Below are positions 37,156-48,592 of a stretch of 64,000 nucleotides of DNA, one piece after another. The stretch covers positions 34,247,501 through 34,311,500 of the forward strand of contig NC_037090.1 in NCBI RefSeq assembly GCF_002994745.2, given 5' to 3'. Both the position numbers and the translations under genes were made by a program. The notes beneath the pieces were generated by a model. It made no database searches. It saw only the letters and a list, made by a program, of their open reading frames with translations, and had not been told where the DNA came from. This stretch comes from Rosa chinensis. Lineage: Eukaryota; Streptophyta; Magnoliopsida; Rosales; Rosaceae. Position 1 is the first letter of the stretch. Each line of letters opens with the position of its first letter.

Positions 37156-38197
37156 AAGCGAGGTTTTGTTCTGTTTGTAGATCTTGCACCGATTTGACTT
37201 TTGACCAATTGATTGTGCGCCGACAAAGGATCAAGTTCGGCCGCGGGGTTCTCTCTGCCTTGAATGCAAGGACTTTAGCACGGATCAGCCTTATTTAGCC
37301 ACAGTCTCCGTGTTGTGTAATTCGGTGATTGATGGTGAAAGTGAGGTGGTGATGATTCTTTGTAACATCCCGTATCTTCACTTACCCGTTTACTAGTCAT
37401 TTGGACGGTAAACGACAACTACTTTCACTTTTACTGTCGTTTCGATACTTTTAGTGGCCCTAAAATATGACTTTTTGTTCGGGTCAAAATTTGAGAAAAT
37501 GTTCTTCATGAAAGTTATAGAGGACGTTAAACCGAGCGCGTGCATATGTGGTACGTAAAAATCGGAGTTCGTATGCGAAAGTTATGGCCAAAATACTAAA
37601 GTTACTGTTCATGGTAATTTTCTATAAATAGCCGAGTTGCTGTGGTAAGTTTCCATTTTCGGAAACTTACTGAGCCCTCTCCCTTCTCTCTCCCCGATTC
37701 TCTCTTCCTCTCCGACCTCTTCACCTTCTTCCGGCCATAACTCCTCCATCCGGCGACAGATTTTGACGTATAAGATGTCATTGGAAAGCTCTCTTCCTTC
37801 TCTTCATTTCTGGTTCGTTTCGTAGCTTGATATGAACTGTGGAAGGTGCAGCAACGAGAAGAAGAGGATGGTCACTGTAGTAGTTTTGAGTCAACGCCGA
37901 TATTTTCCGATTCCGGCAGTCTCCGGCCACCAAATTGGCGTCGAAGGTTCGGTTTTTGACATAGATCATTTCCCCTAAGGTCTTTCATTTCAATTTGCAG
38001 TGTAGAGGTCGAATTAACAATTTCAATTTCTAGGGTTCTTGGAATTTCTGGAATTTTTCACCGGCCAAATTGGAGCTCTTCCAGGTAAAATTGGAACTTG
38101 TTGTAGTTGAGAAAGAGGTTGGATTTGTTGAGTAGATGGTACTGCCAAATTTTGGTGGCCATCGGAGGTGGTTTCCGGTGGTGCGTGGGGTCCACGC

Positions 38198-39965
38198 TGA
38201 TAGGAGCAAAAAGTGTGACGTTATTATTGAATATGTGCCCCATTTTAACCTTGTTTCTCCCTTAAGTTTAGTGTTATGACTCATTGAGTCGTTTTTAGAG
38301 TCTTGTTGAGTGTTTGTAGTGAAATAAGCGGAAAAAGTAAAATTCATGAAAAATCCTAGCTAGATCAGGATTCCTCACTGTCGACTGTTTTTGCGGTCTT
38401 TACATTTTATTTTCTCTAGAAAATTCTGATATTCTCCTGCTTGTTGTAGGAAACGTTGCCTGGTTGAACTCTTGGAAACAGCAATGATGGAGTCATAAAA
38501 TAAAGCATTAAGATATTTGACCAAGCAATGAAGAAGGGAAATAAAGGAGAAAAGATGTTTTCAGTTGAGGAATAAAAGAAAAAGATGTTTCAGTTGGAAA
38601 ATAAATAAGAGAAAGACGTTTTCAGTTGGGGAATAAAGGAGAAAAGACGTTTTCAGTTGAGGAATAAAAGAAAAAGATGTTTCAGCTGGAAAAATAAATA
38701 AGAGAAAGATGTTTCAGCTTGGAAATTAAAGGAATTGCCCCATTATGAGAGGAGTTAAGGCCATAAAGAAGACGTTTCAGTTGGGAAAGCCAACCAATGC
38801 TCCCCTATAAATAGGCAACGTCCAGAACTGAATTTGCATCACTTCCCAGCCAAGATCACTTCCCAGCCAAGATAATTCATTTCCTATCACTTCCTGGCCA
38901 AAAACTTTTTCGAGACTCTACCCAATTCACTCCTTAAACCTCCATATCTTACAAGACCGCGAACACCATCCATCCATCAATCTACAAAGCTCTAAGGCGC
39001 TGAGTCAAGGACGCTCCACCACCATAGCAGAGACGAGTTCATCACCTTGTTGCTAAGCCGCTGAGGAAAGCTTCAAAGTGTAACTATGACTCTACTTATA
39101 TTTTTTATTCCGGTTTTGTGTGTTTCAATTTGCGAGTTGTGTAATTGGAGACACGGAATTTTCAGAATATTTTTATTAATATTTTTGAGATTTTCAGTTT
39201 ATTATTGAGTTAATTTCGAGAATTCTTTTATGATGCATGTTACAATCTTGTGCCCTTTTATGTGTTTTGGTAATTTTCAGAGTTAGGTTCATAAGTTTGC
39301 ATGCTAGAATAACGGTGAGAGTTTTTGTGTGTTTGCTTAATTTGCCAAGAGTAATTGTTATTTGTTAAGACGCTGAGTTAAACAAGTAGCAATTAGTTCT
39401 AAAAAGTGGTAAAAATCATCCTTTAATGATTAAACGATTCTGGAAATTACGTGTTAAATTCTATGTGTAATGGTTAATTTGCACGTGTGAGTTGATTCGA
39501 GGGATAGATAATACTACTAGTTAAGAGAATTACGCTGAGTGCTTTCGACAGTTAGTAGTATTAGGCTTGGTAAGGACTTTTCCGATCCAAACCTACATTA
39601 GAACGAATCAGATAAATGGATTGATCCGCTGAGGCTTTTCATTTTGGCTCTTATCTAGGCATTTAAGGTGGGCACATTTTTGTAGCATGTTGAAATGAAT
39701 TTTCTGTTTTTACACTTAGTAATTTCTGAGTAGTATTGGTCAAGGTTAGGGAAGTTGATCATTGTATATAGTTTTATTTGTTTTGTTTTTATTTTTAGTA
39801 GATTAGAAACCAAATTCCAAAACCCCCCATTTTATTCTTTTATTTGTTAATTGACCTTTTTGTGTAGGTGTACCCTACAATCCCCGGACTGAACGATCCC
39901 TGCTTATCCTATACTGACAACTACATTTTGCAGGGTTAAATTGTGAGGCTATTTCAGCCGCAACA
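38198..39965 (+). repeat. 5' LTR of the 6.4 kb element
   Basis: It contains six tandem-like copies of a roughly 34 bp unit with GATGTTTCAGTTGG or GACGTTTTCAGTTG (38535-38720). A TATA-like CTATAAATAGG lies at about 38803. Near its end is GAACGATCCCTGCTTAT, shared with the LTR at 61123-63592. Confidence 0.93.
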
Positions 39966-42794
39966 ATTTTTGGCGCCGTTGCCGGGGATTGTTAAAATCC
40001 CTTGCACTTAAAGTGTCATCGATTTTGTTGTATATAGAATGCATGCTAAGTTTTGTACTACACTTGTGGAATGGTGACAAATTGCGATTTCGGTTAGGCC
40101 AACCTTTAATTGTGATTTAGTTTAAGTTTTATGAGTGTTACAAAATTAAGCATGTCTTTTATCATTGTTGTACAATTTGTAGAAGTTGTTTTTTTTTTTT
40201 TAACCATATTGTAAATTGAATGTGGTTTACTTAGATTAATATACTTAGGTTGTGAATTTTGCTAAATACTTAATTGTTGTAAGTGTGTAAAATCGTATGA
40301 GTAGACAAGGGCCCTTTTGTTAATATTGGTCTAAACCCTTCATTAGTACCTTGCTTAGGTCTCTTGAGGTTGAGGGCGGCCTTTATTAACACTTGGAGAA
40401 CGGTCTAACACATAAGTTAATTTCCCAGCTGAGTAAGGGGCGCATACGGATGGTGTCTTAGGTTGAGACCTTGGGTGATGGGTTCAATTGGATCTCAGAG
40501 ATACTATAGAATGAGCCTAAACCACTATGTGGGAGTAGCCGATAGGGGCCTAAACCTCAATGAGGGAGTAGCCTCCGTAGTATCACCAAAATGAGTCCTC
40601 CCTCTCACTTACCTCTTAATCTGGCCATTTAGCCTTCTGAAACAAAGGAAAGAGACTTATGTCTAGGCGACTATCCCTATATCGTATCTCACCGATAGTA
40701 GTGGTTTCTATTGGGTTCGACTTACAACTTGGAATCAATTGAGATATTAACTATGTTTATAACAAACTAAGAAAAAAAAAAAATGTTGTGTGACATGCTT
40801 AAGGTATATTGGATTAAACATGACTTTGTCGAGGGTAGCTGTTCTATAGTTCCAATACACAAACTGGGTCCTCTATTCCAGTACCTAAGTATGTAAATAT
40901 AAAAATAACTTAGAAAGTTAAGGAAAGACATAATGTTTGTATTCCTAACCTTGTATATGTTACTAACACTTGATCTGGTGAGTCCTTTGTGGAGCACACA
41001 TTGGAAGAGATACCCCTCCAGGAGGCACCCAAGGAATGAGCATGTGTGAACAAGGAGAAAAGTCCAGGCTGAAGGACTATAAATATTAAGCGCTGCATGG
41101 GAGGCAACCCATTTCAACCGAAGCTGTGAAGGAGCCATCAACGAGAGTTTGAAATTTCTATCCCTTCACTTGCTTAGGTTGAATTGTACTTGTGTCTTTG
41201 TTTATTGTTTGTTTATTTTACCCTTCCCTAAAAAAAAAAAAAAAAAAAAATTCTATGGTTTTTTTTTAGTGTCTTTTTTTTTTGTTTTGTTTGCTTGAGT
41301 CTTAGGATGCCCCTAACGTCTAGGATGAACATGTCTCTGAATTCATGGCTGAAGGTTTTCACAATCGAAATAGGACTTAATTGAATTCTGTGGTTAATCG
41401 ACATTGTAATGCTTGTATGAAGATTTGAGATAGGATTGTAACTTGGTTCATTAAGCATGCTAGGATTAAGTCTGATTCATTTGACCTTAAGTGAGCTGTT
41501 GAGCTAAAATACTTTCTTTTTGAGTGCTTAATTGATAATTCTAGAATTTCATGGCTGTATTTGCAAAACCTCATCATTCTTTGAAATCCAATGATCATGT
41601 GCCATAGATTTTAATGGACTAGAGAGTACTAGAACTCAGCTGTTGTGACTGTCAAAACTTGTATGCCATAATATGCCCTGATCCTGGATAGGATAGAAGG
41701 CATTAGGGTAACCACCATAGCCAAACAAGCATGTATCCCCAATTGTGCCCGTCGTGGGACTCCTTAGAATGAACCCCTTTGAGCCTATGTTGAAAACCTT
41801 TGTTTCATCACCCTCACTACCCTACCATGAGCTTAGTACAGGATATCTCTACCCTTGTCTTAGGGACTTAGTAGAGCATGACATAGTGTGTAGGGGTGAC
41901 GATGAAAGACAAGTGTGGGGTGGGGAAAAACCAAGAAAAGGAAAGAAGATTGCCGTGAAAAATGAATGAAAGAAAATGAAAAAAAAATGAAAAAAAAAAG
42001 AAAGAAAGAAAAACGGCAAAAGAGGAGACAAATTGAAAAGAAAACTCTTGGGAAATTGTTGAACTGTGGTTTTGGACTTTCAAATTTGTAGAAGGCTCAA
42101 AGTTGAAAATTATGCCTTTGTCCATTCCCATGTTCGTTAGAGTGAAGGTTGGGCCCAAAACAATGATAATTGGCCCACAAAAATGGTGATATAAGGTGGT
42201 CCTTATATGCTCTGCTAGGTCCTTAGGATTTTTGTATCCTTAATCTTCATTTCGAAAACCCTAGCTTAGCCCATTACAACCTGTTTTAAGTGCTGACTTG
42301 ATCCTTGAGATGGGCAGTCTTTGGTTAGTGGAGTCAGTTACGCAGTCGAGCTTATGGTTTAGGTTCATTTGTGCACTTAGTCATTTCATGAGGTCTTTAA
42401 TAAATCTTCACAAAATGCTTTTATTGATGAAATATGCAAGCTGTTTGTTGCCTTACAATTTATTCTCTTGCATATACTTGAGAGTGAAGCTTTTAAGCAT
42501 AGCCATTTCTGAGAGAAAAATCGAGAGTATGCCCTGTGAGTTTGGATTGGACTTGTTCGAAACATGCTATCATTCACTGTATAACTTAAGTTCTCCATAT
42601 CTTGCTTAGTCATATGAATGTCACAGGTTTATTAACCATGGAATTATCTATGCAATTTTGATTAAGTGTTTAACGTGAAAGCCATGAGTTTGGAGTCTCT
42701 GAGACAACAGTTAGGGGAAGTAGAGTCATTTACTTGTTTTTTTTGTTGAGTTTTGTTTTGCAAAGGGACTAGCAAAAGCTAAGTGTGGGGTAGT
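39966..42794 (+). other. Non-coding interior of the 6.4 kb element
   Basis: No gag-pol. Open frames are at most about 124 codons and unrelated to retroviral proteins. A second purine-rich AAGTGTGGGG occurs at 41911-41920, 870 bp before the true polypurine tract. Runs of A at 40770-40782, 41231-41249 and 41970-42010 give low-complexity frames. Confidence 0.7.
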
Positions 42795-44562
42795 TGATAG
42801 GAGCAAAAAGTGTGACGTTATTATTGAATATGTGCCCCATTTTAACCTTGTTTCTCCCTTAAGTTTAGTGTTATGACTCATTGAGTCGTTTTTAGAGTCT
42901 TGTTGAGTGTTTGTAGTGAAATAAGCGGAAAAAGTAAAATTCATGAAAAATCCTAGCTAGATCAGGATTCCTCACTGTCGACTGTTTTTGCGGTCTTTAC
43001 ATTTTATTTTCTCTAGAAAATTCTGATATTCTCCTGCTTGTTGTAGGAAACGTTGCCTGGTTGAACTCTTGGAAACAGCAATGATGGAGTCATAAAATAA
43101 AGCATTAAGATATTTGACCAAGCAATGAAGAAGGGAAATAAAGGAGAAAAGATGTTTTCAGTTGAGGAATAAAAGAAAAAGATGTTTCAGTTGGAAAATA
43201 AATAAGAGAAAGACGTTTTCAGTTGGGGAATAAAGGAGAAAAGACGTTTTCAGTTGAGGAATAAAAGAAAAAGATGTTTCAGCTGGAAAAATAAATAAGA
43301 GAAAGATGTTTCAGCTTGGAAATTAAAGGAATTGCCCCATTATGAGAGGAGTTAAGGCCATAAAGAAGACGTTTCAGTTGGGAAAGCCAACCAATGCTCC
43401 CCTATAAATAGGCAACGTCCAGAACTGAATTTGCATCACTTCCCAGCCAAGATCACTTCCCAGCCAAGATAATTCATTTCCTATCACTTCCTGGCCAAAA
43501 ACTTTTTCGAGACTCTACCCAATTCACTCCTTAAACCTCCATATCTTACAAGACCGCGAACACCATCCATCCATCAATCTACAAAGCTCTAAGGCGCTGA
43601 GTCAAGGACGCTCCACCACCATAGCAGAGACGAGTTCATCACCTTGTTGCTAAGCCGCTGAGGAAAGCTTCAAAGTGTAACTATGACTCTACTTATATTT
43701 TTTATTCCGGTTTTGTGTGTTTCAATTTGCGAGTTGTGTAATTGGAGACACGGAATTTTCAGAATATTTTTATTAATATTTTTGAGATTTTCAGTTTATT
43801 ATTGAGTTAATTTCGAGAATTCTTTTATGATGCATGTTACAATCTTGTGCCCTTTTATGTGTTTTGGTAATTTTCAGAGTTAGGTTCATAAGTTTGCATG
43901 CTAGAATAACGGTGAGAGTTTTTGTGTGTTTGCTTAATTTGCCAAGAGTAATTGTTATTTGTTAAGACGCTGAGTTAAACAAGTAGCAATTAGTTCTAAA
44001 AAGTGGTAAAAATCATGCTTTAATGATTAAACGATTCTGGAAATTACGTGTTAAATTCTATGTGTAATGGTTAATTTGCACGTGTGAGTTGATTCGAGGG
44101 ATAGATAATACTACTAGTTAAGAGAATTACGCTGAGTGTTTTCGAAAGTTAGTAGTATTAGGCTTGGTAAGGACTTTTCCGATCCAAACCTACATTAGAA
44201 CGAATCAGATAAATGGATTGATCCGCTGAGGCTTTTCATTTTGGCTCTTATCTAGGCATTTAAGGTGGGCACATTTTTGTAGCATGTTGAAATGAATTTT
44301 CTGTTTTTACACTTAGTAATTTCTGAGTAGTATTGGTCAAGGTTAGGGAAGTCGATCATTGTATATAGTTTTATTTGTTTTGTTTTTATTTTTAGTAGAT
44401 TAGAAACCAAATTCCAAAACCCCCCATTTTATTCTTTTATTTGTTAATTGACCTTTTTGTGTAGGTGTACCCTACAATCCCCGGACTGAACGATCCCTGC
44501 TTATCCTATACTGACAACTACATTTTGCAGGGTTAAATTGTGAGGCTATTTCAGCCGCAACA
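42795..44562 (+). repeat. 3' LTR of the 6.4 kb element
   Basis: Same length as the 5' copy and almost identical to it. It is followed directly by the CACGC duplication. Confidence 0.93.
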
Positions 44563-45314
44563 CACGCGCTGCCACTGTTGGTGGCGCGTGGAGGCGTGTA
44601 GGGCAGTGTTTTAATTTCGGTTTTTAGCCCATTAAATTGTATATATGTTGTAGTGCTTATATGTGAAGTTTGATAATTTTTGGGGAAACTTGGAATTAAT
44701 TATGAATTTTTGAAGTTTAGGATTTCAATTATCGAATTACGAGAATCCGACCGTCGGATATCTCTCGGTTCTGCCTTGGAACCTTTAAATTAACGAATTG
44801 GTATTAGTGGTATAATTTGGGCTGAATCCGAGAAGAATGGGAGATGTAATTATGAGGAATTGGTTTTAGGAATCGTATTAAATTGTTGAATAATTATTCA
44901 CGGAATATAATCGTGTACAGGATGACGTACCGAGCTATTGCTCGGTGACGGAACTCGAATGCGTGATCGTCGGAATAGTACTGTGAGTGGACTTTTGTTT
45001 TTAAATAATGATGCATGCATTTATTTCTTAAAGTAATGCTCTAGTTATTTATTATATTACATTTTGAGCATATAATTGTTTTCGGATTCCTGATTTTGAT
45101 TTATCACGAGGAATTACTTTCATTGATGAGTTTCACGAAGTGATTATGAATTATTCCGGTTGTGATTTTTGGATATTAATTTTGTTATGCCCGGATTCGA
45201 AACTTTGAATTATGTTGTTTTTCAACAAAGTATTTTCCATGGTATTTTCCAAAATGAAATATTAGTTCATTATTGAACTTCCTTGCTTATTCATTATTGA
45301 CCCGAGAATATTTT

Positions 45315-45957
45315 GGCGTGTGGGACACGCCGTTGTGTTATTGATCTTTCCTATTGATTTATCGACTTTCGATTTTGGCATTGGGAATGCCTTGATGATG
45401 ATTTTAGAATTGGTTTTGTTTCGGTTTACGGGGATTACGATTTATTATTATTTCTCGCCTTTTTGCTATTGATTTGGAGATACTTTTGGCGTGTGGGACA
45501 CGTCGTTGGAAATTCTTTTACGAGAGATGGGGGAAGCCTTATGTATTTTGGATTTACTGGATTTTCGGTTATGTTTCCCTGTGCCATACTGAGGGGTGAT
45601 TTTATCATGCTAGCATTGATTTTTCCGCCTTTGTGGCGCGGTGATGGGATCACCGTAGCCCTCCGCCTTTGTGGCGCAGGTTACTGTCTCTGTGACAGTA
45701 ATTCTGTAGCCCGGTATCCTATCGCTACACTTAGTGGCGTAAGAGTATATTACGGGAGTAATGGGAGTATTTTAGCCTGAGAGGCTATCACCCGAGCCTG
45801 GGAGGCTCATTCGTATGGCTATCATCTTCCCCTACTTATACTATTTTTGACTAGCGGGGACTAGTCTGAGTTTTCTTAACCAGCGGGGCTGGTCTTATAT
45901 TTTCGAGTATTGAAATTTCAATCTTTTACTCTGTTGTTGTGGCTAGCGGGGCTAGTC
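45315..45957 (+). repeat. GGG-loop hairpin array in the solo LTR
   Basis: GGCGTGT-GGG-ACACGCC (45315), GGCATT-GGG-AATGCC (45377), GGCGTGT-GGG-ACACGTC (45488, one G.T), CGGTGAT-GGG-ATCACCG (45639), TTACTGTC-loop-GACAGTAA (45681), ATTAC-GGGA-GTAAT (45749), GAGCCT-GGG-AGGCTC (45794), GACTAG-loop-CTAGTC (45849), ACCAGC-GGG-GCTGGT (45879) and GGCTAGC-GGG-GCTAGTC (45941, one G.T). Compare 12840-13323. Confidence 0.85.
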
Positions 45958-46544
45958 GGTTTTCTGGAGTTCAACGTTTTTCGGATTACTTTCTTAAGTG
46001 TTTTATAAATGTTGCATGCATCCGGATTTTATATATATCGAAAAAATGTGGGAAAGTATGAAGTTTTATTTTGTTTTATTCATATTAAATTATTTATTTT
46101 TGTCCACTCACACTAACGTGTTTTTCAATTACTTTCCCCTGGGCCCTTCGGTTTCAAATGCCCAGTCTGCAAGCGAAATTAGTTGAGGTCGGGCGTACAT
46201 TGGAGTTGAGGCATAGACAACAGCGTGGCTTCCGCGTTTTTATTTGATTTAGGTTTTCCTTAACCACCCTTGCTATTAGATTTGCTCTGATTACCTGAGG
46301 AAATTATTGTTATTTAAGTTGTGTTTTGTGTCATATGATTTTGGTTGATGTTGTTTGGGGGAGCAGGGTGGCTCCAGGAGAATAAGGATGGGTGATTTAG
46401 AAGTGTAAATTTTCTTTCTACAGGTTTTGGATTGTCCATTTTAGGGGAAGTTCTGCGAAATTTTTGGCAAAATTTCTTTTAAGGTGGGCCCCGCAGGTCC
46501 ACTTTGGATTTCAGGTGAAATCCGGGGCGGATCCTGTCATTCTT

Positions 46545-48592
46545 TTCATGATTTTCTTAATATTTGCATAAAGTAAATAATGCAATGTAAACAACAACAA
46601 ATAAATAACATAAAAGAAAGTGCAAGTAATGTAAAGAGCAGGAGTGTAAACCACGGGAAATAAAGTTCAGCAAAGTAACAAGAAAAAAAATAAATGGCTA
46701 GAATGTAAAGAACAATAATGTAAAGTGCAGGAAAGATAAATACTGGTAAAGAAAAGCGATAAGATAAAACATGTAAAAACTGATAATTGGTGTTGAAATG
46801 TTGAAATGTATTGAGATAAAAGTATGAAGTCGCGTAGAGTGTTTGGTCGAGCACCTCTAACAATGATCCTTTTTATAATGAAGGATTAAACTACCGAATG
46901 AAGAAAAAGACATAATCTCAGCCTTAACAGCTGAGACCGCATTGAAATAAAACACTACTTATTGTTTCTGGTCTCTATAACGCCATCTATGCTTTCATGG
47001 GTAATCAAATTCAGTAACTGATGATTCCAGCAACAAAACCCCTTAACGCGCGCACATTACAGTTGATTGCTCCAAGCTTTGGTAATGGCCTTTTTACTTG
47101 TTATCTTTTCCCATGAAATTGGCAGTCAACTTTTACGTATCTTTAATACATCGCCGTTATTTAACTGCCGTTATTCATTAAGCCTCGTGGGTCCTTTGAT
47201 TTCTCCAAATTTAGTAACGGTTATCTGAATGCGTTATCTTCTGCAATAATAAAATTGATAGCTAACTTTGTAAATATGCCGCGATAATTCATTATGCCTT
47301 GTGGGTCGGAACCATATATTTGCCACGGTGGGCCTTGCCAAATTTAATTGCGAACATAGAGAAAGTAATGATCTAGTCCGATTTAAAAGCCTTTATTGCC
47401 CTCGTTCTTCTTCAACACTGATCAAAGTCGTTTTGGTCCATACTTGGATGGTTGAATGTGTAAAACGTGTGGCGATTTAGACACGCATGCATACAAGGCA
47501 TGCACCATATAGGATTTCAATTATGTTAATTTAGGATTAGTTTCATTTCAATCCTAGTATTATGAACTTTGCAATTGTGATTTGTTATCAAAACTTGTGC
47601 ATAACAGTTTAGTACACATAATATAAAATTTGATTATAAAATTAAAATACAAAAGCTACTTCTTCACATCTACAAAAATTGTCCCTTCCAGAATTCGCAA
47701 CGGCTCATTCAAGTGACTCCTAATATACATTAATACATGCATGTCAATATATTCTTGTAGATTTTATTTAAATTTGGTTTCGGCAAAATCGATTTGCATA
47801 ACTGTGTTCTTATTTATTTGTGAGCAGTTAAGCACTGTTAAAGTGAAAATACAAATGATCTTAGAAAGCATATTGCAAAACATGAAAATTAGAAGATAAG
47901 CTTCAGCTAAAAGGGACCTAACCAAAAACATAATGTAGGATAATTTAATCAGTCCTTTGATTTTAGATTAATTTACCAATGCTATTAACTTTACCTAGAA
48001 GCTCCACCTAACACGTGTATTGTAGGTTGGAAAGGTGCACAATATAGGAACTATAAGATGCTAATCAAGTAGGGCAATATGGCCTGTGGTTATTAAATGG
48101 GTTTAGATTGAAAATTTGATCTGTTGATCCGATAATGGTTTGGTTTCGTTAATCTGTTTATTTAATGGATCAAACACGGATTTAGTTTGATCCAATCCGT
48201 TAATGATCTGGTCTGTTTTTCTAATTATATATCCATTAATTAGCCGGATACGGATTTAGATTGAGCTATTAACAACCCGTGAGGTTATCAGGTCAGGTTG
48301 ATTTTAGTTGTTAATTAGTATACTGATTTAGTTTTAGGTCGCTCCGCTCCAAACTTGATATATTTACAGGGCTACCTACAAGCTTGTTAATTTAGTAGGG
48401 AAGCAACCTATAAGAAGTATATTTTTTTTTTCAGTTGAAAATTAAAAACAAAAACGATATTATGCTTTTGACAAAAAAAAAAAAAATTGTATACACGAAA
48501 AACAGAAAAAATATATATATATAAAATTTGTCGTGCTTGAGCTGGACGGGAAAGAATTCCCCGACCCCCAAAAGTCATGCTCATAATTTTCT
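46545..48592. other. Intergenic DNA downstream of the GPAT gene
   Basis: No gene is supported. 46550-46760 has diverged repeats of AATGTAAAG.GCAGG. 48060-48340 has repeats around GGTTTGGTT/GATCCATTAATG of MITE-like character but without clear ends. 48421-48540 is T- and A-rich with a TATATATATA run near 48515, close to the GPAT 3' end where polyadenylation would be expected. Confidence 0.4.

Larger units (their letters stand above)
38198..44562 (+). mobile_element. Young non-autonomous LTR retrotransposon (6.4 kb)
   Basis: Both LTRs are 1,768 bp (38198-39965 and 42795-44562), start TGATAGGAGC and end AGCCGCAACA. The duplication is CACGC (38193-38197 and 44563-44567). The primer site TGGCGCCGTTGCCGGGGA (39971-39988) is the type used by Athila/Tat-like Ty3 elements (tRNA-Asp). 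A purine-rich AAGTGTGGGGTAG (42781-42793) precedes the 3' LTR. The 2.8 kb interior has no gag or pol. I count only about four substitutions between the LTRs (for example near 39420/44017 and 39540/44137), so insertion was very recent. It must have moved using proteins of another element. Confidence 0.93.
37361..46539 (+). mobile_element. Solo LTR (about 2.8 kb) related to the 9 kb element, interrupted by a nested element
   Basis: It starts TGTAACATCCCG and ends GCGGATCCTGTCA, flanked by TTCTT (37356-37360 and 46540-46544). No primer site or interior follows, so this is a solo LTR left by recombination. Its start and several blocks (GTTTACTAGTCATTTGGACG, TTCGGGTCAAAATTTGAGAA, GTCCACTCAC) match the LTRs at 11274 and 17671, but it is clearly diverged. 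The element 38198-44562 sits inside it. The right part (44990-46111) carries its own hairpin array. Confidence 0.87.

Noticed and set aside
40767..41141. 124-codon frame in the young element interior
   Set aside because: No retroviral or other motif; the interior is non-coding and the frame is not supported by a second copy.
48041..48360. MITE suggested by repeated GGTTTGGTT and GATCCATTAATG phrases
   Set aside because: No inverted ends or target duplication could be defined.
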